Positions 38,500-49,649 of a stretch of 64,000 nucleotides of DNA are shown piece after piece. The position numbers and the translations under genes were made by a program. How positions within the stretch are numbered: the stretch's first letter is position 1; every line of letters begins with the position of its first letter. Origin of the DNA: Oreocharis arfaki (Eukaryota; Chordata; Aves; Passeriformes; Paramythiidae); assembly GCA_013398015.1 (NCBI GenBank), contig VZRR01013415.1, positions 39,115-103,114 on the forward strand, given 5' to 3'. A model generated the notes under the pieces. That model searched no databases. It was given only the letters and a program-made list of their open reading frames with translations, and was not told the DNA's origin.

Positions 38500-38780
38500 A
38501 AGGCCTATAGTGACAGGACAAGGGAGAATGGTCTTAAAATCAAGGAGGGGAGGTTTAGATTAGAGATTAGGAAGAAATTCTTCCCTGTGAGGGTGGTCAG
38601 GCCCCGGCACAGGTTGCCCAGAGATGCTGTGGACTCCCCACCCCTGGAATTGTTCAAGGCCAGGTTGGACAGGGCTTGGAGCAGCCTGGGATAATTGAAG
38701 GTGTTACAGCAGGGGCTGGAACGAGATGAGCTTTAAGGTCCCTTCCATCCCAAACCACTCCAGGATTCCATGATTATCCT
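38500..38780 (+). mobile_element. CR1 LINE 3' fragment
   Basis: This is a forward CR1 starting in the 'tagtgacaggacaaggg' block and passing through 'ttagattagagattaggaag' and 'ttcttccctgtgagggtgg'. It continues through the 'ttcaaggccaggttggac' block and ends at 'ccactccaggattccatgat'. At about 280 bp it is one of the better-preserved plus-strand copies. Confidence 0.92.
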
Positions 38781-41700
38781 TTAGCACTGTTGATGCTCAA
38801 CCCCACCTCACCCTACCCACCCTCCTGCAGTTTCTAAACCCCCTCCCTACAACAATTCCCTGACTCCAGTTGGGCTGGATTTCGCTTCAGCACTGGCAGC
38901 GTGTCCGTGAGAGCTCAGCCTGATGCGTAAGGCCTGTGCTTTCACACGCAGCACAGCTCTGAGCAAAGAGAAAGTGCTTCCAGCGGGTTCAGGCGAGTCC
39001 AACGCACCATTTCCAAACCCGCCAGAATCCCAGGGAAACCTGTCCATGGCTCGGAGCTGCAGTGCAGGCGCTTGGGGAGGTCTGTGGGGAGGAAAAGAGC
39101 CCTGGAAAAAAATGAAAGTCTGAGAAATTTACTGAGCTTGGCTTGGTATGTGCTTGTGCATCAGAGCTGGGTAAATGAAGATCTCAGAAAAAGCTTGGTT
39201 TGGCTCAAGCCAGAACAAACTTTTTCCAAAAATGAATAGAGAAACTGAAAACCAGATCCCCAAATAGCTTCAGTCCTTTTCCTGCTGTTTCCAAAACTCC
39301 ACTTCTTCTGGTGAATTAACTTTTTGGACCTCCTACAATGAAACAGCCACTTCCGAAAACAAACAGGGCAACCCAGAGCACGTTCAAATAAACACTCTCC
39401 TTGTGTACATTCGAATCTTTCATCATGCACTAAGTTCCGTGTAGGACTTATTTGTATTTGTAAACTTTGAGATAAAGGTACTCTGGGAGTTTACTTCCAT
39501 GTAACATCACACATCCAAATGAACTGCAGCACAAATCCCATCCAGATTTACCCTTCCCCCTGATTTCGTACTTGAATTTCCTCCTGCCCCAAACCAACAA
39601 CAACAAAGCCAACGAAGGAAACTGAACACAAACAACCTCGTTCGCTTCATTCCAGGCTGCAAAAAGCTCAAGGATTCAATTGACAAATCCAGCCAGAAGA
39701 TTCCAAAAATGGTTGTGGGATTGGCAGCAGCAAGAGATTAATCACTTTTAATGATACTTAACATTCCCACCCCAAATTAATTTAGGTCTTCACGAACCAT
39801 TTGATTTCAAAATGGGTGAAGAAAACTGGCAGCAAAATGCACCACGAAAATGGGACTGCTGGGATCAGTGTAACCCTGAGCGTGACCCCTGTTTCCTCAC
39901 GTGGTTCAAAACAACCTGGCAGACTGATGGAACAGGGTTTTTGGGTGGAAAAAAAATCCCCCAAAAATCACCAAACGGAGACGAGAGAAGGCAAAGTGTG
40001 TCTGTTGCTCTCCACACCGTAACAGACAGTATGGGGTGCACTAGGGAGGAAGCACATCAAGGTCCCCAAAGTTTTCAGTCCAGCATCCCCTGAAAACACA
40101 GATGTGACCAAAAGCATCCCCAAAGTTGTATCCAGTTATTATTTTACCTCTCATCAACAAAATCAGGAACGTGGATTTTTTGTCTGACAACTGGCCCAAG
40201 ACACATGTGCAGAACGATTTCTCACCACAGAGGACGTGATTTCCTTTATTTCCACCTCGCCCAGGCTCCTGCCAGATGGTTTTTAGGGAAAAGCTCATGG
40301 GGTGCAGGCAATGACAGCCTTCCTGAGCTAAAGGGATGTGAATCTCCTCCTGCAATGGACTCCCTTTCTGCTCAAAAATGGAACAAGCAAAAAGAAGGCA
40401 GGGAAAAACAATAACCACATTCCTTCAAAAAAACTCCTCAAAGAGTTTTCTTGTGAATTGTATGTCCAGAAAATCATTTGTGTGGGCTGATTTTATCAAA
40501 ATCATCCCACTTCCCATGTCAATAATGGGCCATTATCCATTACATGATATTTCTGGCTCGTAACTTGATGTCTCGCTGGTGTTTCTTTGCACTGGAATAA
40601 AAAATATCTTGTCTGTGTGGAACCACTCAGATAATCAGAATTTTCCAGTTGTTGGCAGCTCAGAGATTGGTGGTTTTTTCCCTTTTCTTCACAATTGCTT
40701 GTTGACTGGTTTAAGAAAACATCTCTGCCCTCAGTTATCTCTTCTCTCCAGCAAATCAAACTCCCAGTGGAACCCTGACATTCCACATCCCAGACAATTC
40801 ACTGTGAACTGCAGCAGAAGCCACATGCACAGAAACCCATCCAGCCCTACACACCTGCAGATATCTCAGAAGACTGTCAGCAAGGAATAAAACCAGGCAC
40901 TTATCACATTCCCAGAGTGGTTTGCAAACACCTTGAACTAGGCTGAATCCAGGGTCTGACCCTGTCTCAAGAGACCACTTCCTTCCTCCTGGATACACAA
41001 ACCAGGAGTGACTTCCCACAAATCAGGGTTACGGTAATGCAGGACTGAACAGGAGGAGGGGAGATGTGCCCTGCTGCGTCCCTGCTCTGGGATTTCTTTT
41101 CTGGCCACTTCAGCTCCAAGATGCAGCTCTGCTATAGCTGAGTTCCACTGGTTTGCAGCAACAAACAGCTTTTATTCATTGCACTGGAACTACCTCTGTA
41201 GTGATGCTGCTTTTCCTGGTGATTCCTCGGTGTCTGGGAGCTGCTGATACTGCATTTCTCCTCTCAGGCTATCTGACCCATCCATCCCCCTCAGCCCCTG
41301 CTGATTGTGGTCCCTCCCATCGCCTTTGTAATTCTTTACCTCTGGGCATCAGCAGCGCAGAGCCTTCCTCTGACTTTCAACCAAAGCCAAACTTGTCCTT
41401 GTCCATCGGTTTTCCTGAATTCCACATCCCTGCTCTGCCATGAGGCAGACGCTTTGCTGTGGGGCTGCAGTTGGCCTCCACGCTCCTCTCTTTTCCTTAG
41501 GAAGCATCAAAAGCAGCACCAGATTATAAATTTCTCCTGATTGTTTTGAATTCTGAAGAAGGAAAAATGACTCGCCCTAGAATCCCAGTTTTCTGCCTCA
41601 GTTTACAGTTTGAGGGAGAAGTAAGGGTTCATTTCACAGCTCTCCAGATGCAGTTCCAGTGCTACATTAAGTGAAAACAGATGAACTGAATCCATTAACC

Positions 41701-42593
41701 TCTTTGGGACACTGCCTCCAAACATGTTGGAAGTCAACATCCTTGAAGGAGCATCTGATCCCTGAAAGGTGAGGTTATTCCTAATGAATCTCTCCAGGGG
41801 GGCTAGAAAAGGGAGGTGGAATTTGTGCACAAGCAACTGAAAATCCTGGAGATGGCTTTTGGCTGCGCTGTGCTAATAAATAAGGACTAATTTTTGAGAG
41901 CATAACTCATGCTGGTGGGAGATAAGAAAGGAATGCAAGTTCCCTCCGAGAGCAGCCTAGGAGAGAGTTATCCTCCAGGATCAGAGCAGGAATCGAGTCA
42001 ACAGCAGAGGCCAGTCGCCAATAATAAATCCAACCTTGCAGAGCAGACCCTGAATTGCAGATTCCCACCCGTCAGGCAGCGGGAGAGCAGGAGAAGTGCC
42101 AAACTCTCCTCACAGAGCAAGAGTTTGGTGTTTGCAACACAAACTCCATTTAAACAGCAGGCCCCTTATCTCAGATTTGAGGGGAATGCTTTCCTCCAAG
42201 GGGAGACAGCGGGAGACAGCACCAGTCCTCCCAGCAGCGGTGTCTGTGGCACTCCTGTGCAGGGAATCCTCAGGGAGGAGTCAGGTCCAAGTGCTTTCAG
42301 GCTGGAGGGTGTCCCAGGCAGCCCAACACTTCTTCACACTCAAGCAAAGCTGGTTCCCTCGGCTCCTGCTCTGCCTGCTCCTCACTTCCCAAGGGATGGA
42401 GGCTCAACCAGCACCTCAGGAATGACAGATCACCTCCACCATCCTACGGATTTAAAGTCCCCATCCCTGAACGTTCAGTTGTTTGGAAACCCTGGATAAT
42501 GTGCATTAACCTTCTTGCCCTGTCCTTCACGCTCTGGCCGCCTGAATTTTTCCCCTCTAACTTCCACCACAGGAAGGTTTTCACCACAACTTC
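38781..42593. other. Unassigned noncoding stretch
   Basis: No gene or repeat is recognised in 3.8 kb. The stretch is AT-richer than most of the window from about 39100 to 40700. Confidence 0.45.
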
Positions 42594-42645
42594 ACAGAAC
42601 CATAAAATCATGGAGTGCTTTGGGTTGGAAGGGAATCACAAGAGA
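42594..42645 (-). mobile_element. Very short CR1 LINE 3' end
   Basis: The plus strand shows only the terminal part of a CR1: 'cagaaccataaaatcatgg' followed by 'tttgggttggaagggaatca'. Similarity stops at about 42645. Confidence 0.75.
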
Positions 42646-42889
42646 AAGGTTCCTTGAAAGCAAGATATTTAGGGCCTTGCAGGAGCTTCTTGCAGATCAG
42701 AAAACATGCTGTTGTGAGACAGGTACCCAAAGTGGCAAAGACAGGCAATTCTGCCACAGCAGGGCCTGTGAAATCCGTGTCTGGAATAGGGATACCTGTA
42801 TCAATGAAAGCAATGGCACCTGTGAAGTGAACAAATTGAGTTTTAGCATCAGCTTTCCCGTTTACTGTCAGCCACAACCTCTGCTCCAC
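42608..42889 (-). other. Protein-like minus-strand open frame, unassigned
   Basis: About 93 codons are open on the minus strand with a protein-like composition (for example IAFIDTGIPIPDTDF). They begin at a GTG codon and run into the short CR1 end. No family could be named and no splice sites were convincing. It may be a remnant of a retrocopy or chance. Confidence 0.12.
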
Positions 42890-43107
42890 ACACAGCGATT
42901 GCTGTCGGCTCAGGAATGGCTCATTTCAGTAGGAATCCCAATTTCAGAGCAAAAGGAAAACTCAGCTCCCAGCAGTGGCTCTCTGTGGCCAGAGTTTAGA
43001 GGCCATCAGTGCTCACATCCCACCTGACAGGACAGCCACCTGGATCTTGCAGTGTGTGAGGCACGGCCCTCAGGAAGACAGAATAAGAAGAAAAACCTCA
43101 TGCAAGA

Positions 43108-43275
43108 AGGGAATCACTGAAAGGTCTGGGTCAGAGAGGACTTTAAAGCTCATCCCCTTCCACTCCTGGCCACTTTCCACTACCCCAGGCTGCTCCAAGC
43201 CCAGTCCAGCCTGGCCTTGAACACTTCCAGGGACAGGGCAGCCACAGCTTCTCGGGACACCCATCACCTCTCACA
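43108..43275 (-). mobile_element. CR1 LINE 3' fragment
   Basis: The plus strand reads 'gaatcactgaaaggtctggg', then 'ctttaaagctcatcccc', then the CCAGGCTGCTCCAAGCCC and GGGCAGCCACAGCTTCTC blocks. The CCATGGGCAGGGACACC block is largely lost. Confidence 0.85.
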
Positions 43276-44291
43276 CACCTTGGGCTCCATGGAGCATCCT
43301 CCCAGTTTCAAACCCACCTTGTTAATCCCACTGGGACCATGCCAGTGTGACTGAAGACCTAACACAGCCCGTTACCTGCTTCCCAGTGCCTCCAGAGTAA
43401 TTCCTTCCAAAGCCCATTTTCCCCATTCACCAACCCATCATAAAAAACCTGCAAACACCCAGCTTTAAAAACCTGCTGGGAACACACGGGTGTTTGTGGC
43501 GGCAGAAGTGACAGAGACATCACCAAATAGCTATGCAAAAAGCTCTATTTTTAAACCTTCACCTTGGCTACCTATTAACTCCTTTCCTCCTGGGAAGAGG
43601 CACAGAGATTCCTCAGTTTGCAGACAGCATCAACCCCAATTCCTGCCTTTTAACCTTTACGATTTGTTTTCATCTCCAGGAGGGAGAACTGCACCCCCTG
43701 GACTCCATCTCCAGGCCCGGCTGTGTTGGTTTTGGACAGGTCCTGAGCTGTTTCACACTTGGCACTGGCAGGGATTTGTTACACCAGCTGCTCAATAACA
43801 ACACACCTGTAAGCAAAGCTGGGCTGGGGGCTGCAGGGGGACCCAGGGTTGGTTTAATTATCGCAGGGTGCCACGGCGATGCCGGCATGACCTCATGGTT
43901 TATTTTAGCCGGATGATGCACACGATGAAGAGCCCGTGTTTGCTCAGCTGTCTGTGCTCCCTCCAGGAGAGCCGACTGACCCACGGGCCCAGCCCCTGCT
44001 CCCAAGGTGGGCACCTGCAGGTAGGAACTGGAGCTGCTCACCCATCCTTAATGAAGTTGCATCTCTTCCCTGCTGGTGGGCAATCAATTCTGCTCTTGGA
44101 AAGCTTTACTGAAAGCGGTTTGGGGTTTGGTTTGGCTTTGCAGGCTGACAAAAAGAATTTAATTCTCTCTTTTTGGAAGTCTGCGCCTTCCTACAGCGAG
44201 CCAGGAAGCTACAAACCCAATGGCATCCACATAAAGACTGGGAAAACATCTCTGTGGCAAGCTGAGGGCTTGGGCAGGAAAATATGAGCCA
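43276..44291. other. Unassigned noncoding stretch
   Basis: No gene or repeat is recognised. A 139-codon plus-strand opening (43868-44287) has no known domain. Confidence 0.42.
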
Positions 44292-44480
44292 CATTTACGT
44301 AATAATTATAACTCACACTCGCACAGAACCTTTCAGCAGGGGATTAAAAAGCACTTTGCGAACATTATCGGCCACAACTCTTCTATGAGGTAGGTACGAT
44401 TCCTCCTTCCTCTCCAGGAGGAGCCAAGGCACAGAGAGGTGATTTTCCAGCCCGTATTTTGAGAAGGCAGCCAGCACATT
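44292..44480 (-). mobile_element. MIR-like SINE relic
   Basis: The plus strand matches the reverse complement of the MIR core: 'aaaaagcactttgcgaacat', then 'ctatgaggtaggtacgatt', then 'gaggagccaaggcacagaga' and 'ggtgattttccagccc'. The order and spacing agree with the amniote MIR family from memory. It is strongly diverged, as expected of an element that predates the bird-mammal split. Confidence 0.72.
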
Positions 44481-44610
44481 TGGGGACTTTGGTGTTGGGA
44501 TGCTGAATGTGACATCACAGGAGGTCTGATGATCCCATGGGACTCAGTGCCCGTGGTTCAGAGGTGACAGCTGGGGGTGGGATGAGCAGAATCCTCACAA
44601 ACCTGCTCTA

Positions 44611-44855
44611 AAATCGTAGAATGTCCTGAGCTGGAAGGGACCCACAAGGATCACAGAATCCCAGAATGGTTTGGGTTGCAAGGGACCTTAAAGATCATCT
44701 CATTCCACCCCCTTGTTCCACCTTCCATTATTCCAGGTTGCTCCATCCAGGCCTTGGACACGTCCAGGGATGGGGCAGCCATAACTTCTCTGGAATCAAG
44801 TCCAAATCCTATCCCTGCACAGGACAGCCCCAGGAATCCCAGCACACGTCTGTTT
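44611..44855 (-). mobile_element. CR1 fragment (outer), split by a younger CR1
   Basis: The left part (44611-44653) is a minus-strand CR1 end of the 'gtcctgagctggaagggacc' subfamily up to 'cacaaggatca'. The right part (44794-44855) resumes the same element with 'aatcaagtccaaatcctatc' and 'ctgcacaggacagcccc'. Joined, they give the usual order for this subfamily, as in the copy at 8642. The split is caused by the inserted CR1 described next. Confidence 0.85.
44654..44793 (-). mobile_element. CR1 LINE 3' fragment nested in an older CR1
   Basis: The plus strand starts with 'cagaatcccagaatggtttg', contains 'ccttaaagatcatctcattc' and ends at 'gccataacttctctgg'. It is about 140 bp and belongs to the 'gatcatc/accttaaag' subfamily. 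It lies inside a CR1 of another subfamily and is therefore the younger insertion. Confidence 0.88.
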
Positions 44856-47144
44856 TGAGAAAGCCAGCTACAGGGCTCATACACCCAAAAGCAGTGACCA
44901 CTTTCACAAACAGAAACCTGTAATAAAAACTGAGATTGGAGTCCAGGAGTTGTAATTACCAAAGCCTTGGAATAAATGCACTATTTCAGCATTATTAATG
45001 TGCGAGCTGGGAGAAAAGTAACATGGTTTTTATCACTCTTCATGCTTTAGGGAATAACCAGATGTACCACGGAGCACAGTTCATTCCATCCTCACTAATT
45101 TCTGAGTTTGCAAGTAAGATTAATAGATTTTTGCTCTCCCCACAAAATTTAACTACAGAATTGAAGGATACCAAGCCACACTAGAGACAAAAAGAATTTG
45201 GGATCAGCTCACCATGCTGAGATCACCTCTTTCCTCTTCCCTTGCAAATAGGACATAGTCAGGACAAAGGAGAGGCCAGGAGATGCCAGCACGAGAGGCA
45301 GGAGTTGTGACAACTGTCCCAAGCCATCCCCAAGTCACACCATGGCACAGGGCTGGGAAAAGATCCACTACAGGCCCTGGAGAAGGAATGCTTCTCGGAA
45401 ACCTTGAGAGGCCATGGGGAACCTGACCTTCAGGAAAAGAGGAGAGCTGACCCTGAGCTGGCTGCAAGGGTTAATTCACTAACCCTGCTCCCAGTGCAAA
45501 CACGTACAGAGCTCAGTGACTCTGCCCACGTTTTAAAAGGACCATAAAACATATATTGCATTGGCAAGACAGTCAAAAGCACCCCTGGGATGTGTGCTCT
45601 GAACTTCTGGAAGAGGCTTTGCTCGAGTTGGTTTTTACTTTTTGGTTGGGTTTGGTTTGCTTTTTGCTTATCCAGCCCACCTGCAGCGCTGTGAGGTGTG
45701 TGCATGAGCTCTGGGAGATTAAAGAGCTTCTATCTAAAGTGCTCCACTGATATAAACAGATCACAGTGGACCAGAGGGATCAAATTCCCAAGTATCAGAG
45801 GATCCGTCTCACCCTGATTGCCAGCACAGCACACGCTCCCACCTCCCTAAAGCTGTGCCTAAATCAAGGCACGGACTCCCAGCTCACCGCTGCTTCCCAG
45901 AGTTTTGCTCTGGACCACTCCAGTCTCACTGGTTTTCCCCAGCCTCGGCCCAACTGTTCCTGGGGCATGCAAAGAAGCCTTAAAATGTGGCTGTACCCAG
46001 AGAAGTAACTGCATGAAAGTGACACCTCATCACCACAAACATCTCCCCTCATTCCCGGTGAGTCACACTCGCTGCTCTGCAGAGCTGAAACACCAGCACG
46101 TGTTTTAACTCCTCTGACCAACACGGTGCCAGTGCAACTCGGGAAAGGCCCAGGAGGGTCTCCCTTAGCTCGTGTTGTCATCACAAAACAACCAGCCCCG
46201 CAGTCCACATGGCAACAAAACAGTCTCCTTCCCACACACCACCCTCTGCTCTGACAAATGTCTTCTGCAGGTAGCGGAAGAGAGGCCCCAGGGTCCAAAG
46301 GGGTTTTTTAAGATGAAGAATAGACGGATGGAGGTGCTTCTGTAATGCTCAAATGCTGGTGTGTGCAGCGGTAGGGGTTGCAAAGCTGCAGATATTCACC
46401 GAGACCCTGATGAATTTGCAGGCTCAGGGTACGGCTGCTCTGGGTTTAGTGGTGTCACGGCGTTGGGCTAAGCATGAATAACACACCAAGGGGCCTGATT
46501 AACTGCAGGAGCAGCTTTAATTGCCATCCCAGTGGGGAAACTGAGTTGGGTGGTCACGATTAGCAGCCACCCAGTGTAATCTTAGAGGAGCTGAGAGCTC
46601 GATGCACAGAAGCACCGAGTGATGTGACATTACAGTCCTAACACTGCACACAGGTGACTCTGCTTGAGCAGAGGATGCAGCCTCACAGTCCATAACACCT
46701 GACAAAGCCACGTTCTCCTGCTCTGTGATGGAATTAAACAAGCTCTAGTGCTTTCCCACGTCAGAGAGTGACTGGTTAATGGTATCAGAGACCAAACTGA
46801 GGTCTCCATCCCCTCAGAGACTTCAAAAGGGCTCTCTGGGGAAAGCACAGCAACAAAACATAGTTTTGGTAATAAAGCACTGAATCCAGCCTCAGTCTAC
46901 ACCACAGAAAGCAGAGCAGACTCGCACCCATGGCCTTCGGTGAAGCTGGGAGAATGGTAAGAGAAACACACTCAGCTTGGGCCTAGAGCAATCCAGGTGT
47001 TCTTAAACCTCTCCTTAACACAAAACCGAGGGCTGAGGCCAGACCTGCAGCAGTGCAGGTATTCCAGATTGGGGCCACCTTGCAGCCATGCCCCAGGAAT
47101 TGCTTCCTGTGTTCACACTGCAGGATCACAGCCAAGCAGGTGAG
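44856..47144. other. Unassigned noncoding stretch
   Basis: No gene or repeat is recognised. The frames are short or overlapping and without motifs. Confidence 0.45.
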
Positions 47145-47300
47145 ATTCCCATCCCTGGCAGTGTCCAAGGCCAGGTTGGACAGGACTTGGAGCACTCTGG
47201 GATAGCAGAAGGTGTCCCTGCCCATGGCAGGGGGTGGGAGAGATGAGCTTTAAGGTCTCCTGTTACCCAAACCATTCTGGGATTCTGTGATTATCACAAG
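47145..47300 (+). mobile_element. CR1 LINE 3' fragment
   Basis: This is a forward CR1 with 'tggcagtgtccaaggcc', 'ggttggacaggacttggagc', the GGTGTCCCTGCCCATGGCAGG block, 'gagctttaaggtc' and the terminal 'ccattctgggattctgtgat'. It is 5' truncated. Confidence 0.92.
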
Positions 47301-47464
47301 TAATCAAAACCTCTTGATCTCCCAGTGCTGAAATGTCTCAGCAGCACCAGCTTGCTGCACGTTGTCACCAAAGCATTTGCAAATGGCTTTTCTAGGCCCA
47401 TATTTGCAGTTGAAGCCCATCTGTTAGCTGAGTGTGCTGATAAAAGGGGAACAAAAGAGAATTT

Positions 47465-47683
47465 CTGTGGTTGGATGCACAGGTAGGACCTTGCTCCTGA
47501 GGTGTCCTGTCAGGAGAAGCTCTGTGTGAGCTGCAGGCAGCTGCTGGGGTGTACCATAAACGCAACCCCTGGCCTGTGTCTGCTCTTGTTACAGCCAAAC
47601 CAGAGGTACTGCGCAGCAAAAACAATCCTGGTGCTTCCTGAGGGGCTGAGGTGAAGCTGTTACACCCTGGATCCACCTGGACT
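47465..47683 (+). repeat. Member A of a 219-bp inverted duplicate
   Basis: This 219-bp segment is identical, apart from one base, to the reverse complement of 55749-55967. There are no indels and similarity stops sharply at both ends. It does not match any CR1 block but is immediately followed by a CR1 3' end at 47684. I could not assign it to a known family. Confidence 0.95.
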
Positions 47684-47745
47684 GGGGGGTGGAACTGGAT
47701 GATCGTTAAAGTCTTTTCCAAGCCAAACCATTTCGTGGTTCCACA
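47684..47745 (+). mobile_element. Short CR1 LINE 3' end
   Basis: This is a forward CR1 terminal segment: 'gtggaactggatgatcgtta', 'aagtcttttccaagcc' and the end 'aaccatttcgtggttcc'. About 60 bp are kept, joined directly to the 219-bp duplicate segment. Confidence 0.8.
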
Positions 47746-49210
47746 GCTCTGTGCGATACCCTCTGCTCGAGATGAACTGAGTCACACGAGTTTAGTCATC
47801 ACTAAACTGCATCCAAAGTGTCTGTTTCACTCCTAGGATGGTTTTATCTTATAGTGCCAGGAACTACAACATCCTGGAAAAAGTCTTGAGAAAGAAGTTT
47901 TGCTTCAGCAAAATACTTTGGACTTGCAAAACCTGACAAAACAAGCCCAGTTCAGCAAGGAGAACATCCCCAGCTCTGCTGGAAACAGAGCGAGTCCAGC
48001 TAGAGCACCAGCACTGCAACAGCTTTCAACAAGTAATACCTGACCTCATGGGGTGAGAGAAAACAGCCCTGGTGCCCCCAGAGCCCGGGGTGAGGGCTCC
48101 AAGCACAGTCCTGCCTTCCAGATCCAGAGAGAGCATCACTGAAAAGCAAGTCAGGGCCAGGGCCAGGCGGTTTTTCAGGCTGAAAATGATTGGACTTGGA
48201 GCTCAGGGACTCTTCTGACCCACACTTCATCATGTGCTTCTCTTCCTAGTTTTGGACCCCTCTGCTTGCCACAGAGGGTGCTCACACAGCCCCTGAGCCA
48301 GCCCAGCTCAGGCTCTGGTGTCTGTCTGCAGTCCATTCCAGCCAGAAACGGCACACAGGGCACAGCTCTGATTGGGAAAAGCTGTTTCACAATGCAGTGC
48401 CCTTACAGGACAACTGGGGGATTCTGCCAGAAGAGTTTATTTTGTGCTTTTTAAAATTTTTTTCTTCAAAACTAAGCCAAAGTAGAAAAATGTGTGATTT
48501 TTATTGCTGGTGAAAGGTGCTGGATTTGTACTCAAAAGAAATGGTGAAATGAGCTGGGGAGAACTCATTGCCTGATCTGATCAACTTCTGCAGTGTCCTG
48601 ACTTTCTTCACATCCACATCACAGCAGCAAGAACTCAGAAATACCATTTTTAAGGACTCTCCGTTAGCTTCCGACTGTAAATCAGAATATCTGACCTAAG
48701 AATCATCAACATTCAAGTGTTCATGTTCCTCCCCTAAGATTTTTCAGTAGAAAAACCTCAGTTTCCTACAGGAATTTTCGAGGACTGAAAAACATTTAAC
48801 CAAAATCCCTCTAGAAGGGATTAGTAACCAGCATGGTAAGCAAACCTCAGCAGGGGTTGCATCTTAATTTTCCATCTGCAGATGAGGAACATGAGGAACA
48901 ACTCACCCTTGGCTTACGTTGTTTTCCCACCTCTGGTGGTGTAAGGGCTGTGGGATTATCCCAGAAGCTCTTTAAAAAAGCTGTCTGGGTTGAAACACCC
49001 ACCACCCAACTAGTAAAAATACATCAGCTAAAGCAGAATTTCAGAGAAATGGGAAAAAGGAAAGATATTTCTGCACTGATAGTGGTAGAGAAGATGACTG
49101 AGAAGGAGGTGGGGTGAAGAAACTTTAAATCCAACTCCCCTTTAGCTGAAGCATCGCTGACTTCAAACTCGGCGTTGGCAACAGCAGCTCCAGCTGACAG
49201 CTCTGACTAA
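47746..49210. other. Unassigned noncoding stretch
   Basis: No gene or repeat is recognised in this stretch. Confidence 0.45.
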
Positions 49211-49492
49211 TCACAGAATCCTGGAATGGTTTGGGTGGGAAGGGACCTTAAAGATCATCCAGTCCCACCCCTGCTATGGGCAGGGACACCTTCCACTATC
49301 CCAGGTTGCTCCAAGCCCCGTCCAGCCTGGCCTTGGGCACTGCCAGGGATCCAGGGGCAGCCACAGCTGCTCTGGGCACCCTGTGCCAGGGCCTGCCCAC
49401 CCTCCCAGGGAAGGATTTCTTCCCAACCTAACCCTAACCCTGCCCTTTTGTCAGTGGGAAGCCATTCCCTGCGTCCTGTCCCTCCATCCCTT
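49211..49492 (-). mobile_element. CR1 LINE 3' fragment
   Basis: The plus strand is a well-preserved reverse-complement CR1 from 'cacagaatcctggaatgg' to 'gtcctgtccctccatccc'. The block that usually reads 'cccaatatcccatc' is replaced by 'cctaaccctaaccctgccc', a small local duplication that resembles telomere repeat by coincidence. Confidence 0.93.
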
Positions 49493-49649
49493 CCCCAAGA
49501 TCATGGCATTGTACTTGCCCTGCTACCACAGAGGGAAAGAACATCTCAGCAAAGAAGAATCCTGTCCTGTGGGAAAGAGAACAAAACTCTTGTGCTGCTC
49601 TCAGCACAAATCCTGCACGTCCCCGTGGCAGGGTGTCTGTGGTCCCTTG

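Noticed and set aside
49425..49445. Telomere-like 'cctaaccctaaccctg'
   Set aside because: It is a two-unit local duplication inside a CR1 block that normally reads similarly; it is far too short for an interstitial telomere array.
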